A DNA stretch of 8,307 nucleotides from Candidatus Planktophila limnetica (GTDB lineage: Bacteria; Actinomycetota; Actinomycetes; Nanopelagicales; Nanopelagicaceae). Positions 8,185-8,307 of this stretch are shown here, piece by piece. The position numbers were made by a program, and so were the translations under genes. The stretch lies in the NCBI GenBank assembly GCA_029979485.1, contig JAPOHK010000034.1, forward strand, positions 1 to 8,307, in the 5' to 3' direction. The stretch's first letter is position 1; the number at the start of each line of letters is the position of its first letter. The notes under the pieces are model-generated. The model saw nothing but the letters and a program-made list of their open reading frames with translations, ran no database searches and was not told the DNA's origin.

Positions 8185-8307
8185 TTACTGTTGTCCCAGT
8201 AAGTGCTGCACGGCGAATTCGGGGTCCCCCGCTCGTACCAATGCTTCGCCAACCAAAATTGCATTAGCTCCACACTCAAGTGCGAATTCAACATCTGCTC
8301 GAGTCGA
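8185..8307 (-). CDS. trpC: Indole-3-glycerol phosphate synthase, carboxy-terminal fragment
   Basis: Only the last 40 codons and the TAA stop (8185-8187) lie in the window; the rest is beyond the right edge. The frame reads ...TRADVEFALECGANAILVGEALVRAGDP..., which matches the final strand and phosphate-binding VGEALVRAGDP segment of TrpC, a TIM-barrel enzyme that closes the ring of the anthranilate derivative CdRP to make indole-3-glycerol phosphate, the substrate of TrpA. Its place directly before trpB agrees with the usual trpC-trpB-trpA order. TrpF or HisA have related barrels, but the carboxy-terminal motif and the context favour TrpC. Confidence 0.88.
   Translation of the reverse strand, partial: STRADVEFALECGANAILVGEALVRAGDPEFAVQHLLGQQ

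Noticed and set aside
8221..8229. GC-rich palindrome GGGGTCCCC
   Set aside because: It falls in conserved trpC codons for Ala-Gly-Asp-Pro, so coding explains it; no T-run follows.

Overview
The window is one co-directional block of genes on the minus strand, with no RNA genes, mobile elements or CRISPR visible. Gene content and protein flavour point to an actinobacterium: a trpC-trpB-trpA cluster followed by lgt and gltB, a GltB amino end of actinobacterial type, and an Lgt with the actinobacterial GGLGIWG variant. The base composition (roughly mid-40s % GC, judged by eye) and short spacers are unusual for high-GC Actinobacteria. They fit small-genome planktonic lineages such as the freshwater acI/Nanopelagicales group. 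That placement is inference.

In transcription order, from the right edge leftwards: the last 40 codons of trpC (indole-3-glycerol phosphate synthase), trpB and trpA (tryptophan synthase beta and alpha), a four-helix MauE/DoxX-type membrane protein with a CxC motif, a membrane-anchored DsbA-like thiol oxidoreductase with a CPVC site, lgt (prolipoprotein diacylglyceryl transferase), a VIT/CCC1-family metal transporter, a 117-bp gap, and a gltB (glutamate synthase large subunit) that runs off the left edge about 1110 codons in.

The six junctions from trpC to the VIT gene are all overlaps or gaps of a few bases (3 or 9 nt depending on the trpB start, TAATG, ATGA, 3 nt, 4 nt, 2 nt). This suggests one polycistronic, translationally coupled transcript. 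It joins tryptophan synthesis to an envelope set: disulfide formation and lipoprotein maturation. The only sizeable non-coding stretch is the 117 bp before gltB. It holds a short direct repeat, a small inverted repeat and, unexpectedly, a stop-free frame that links the transporter stop to the gltB ATG and reads like a membrane helix. No convincing terminator was found.

Most of the window is ordinary housekeeping sequence, and I found no clear evidence of a new multi-gene system. The items most worth a second look are the MauE-like/DsbA-like pair, as a possible replacement for a DsbB/VKOR-type reoxidation system, and the TM-like open frame before gltB.
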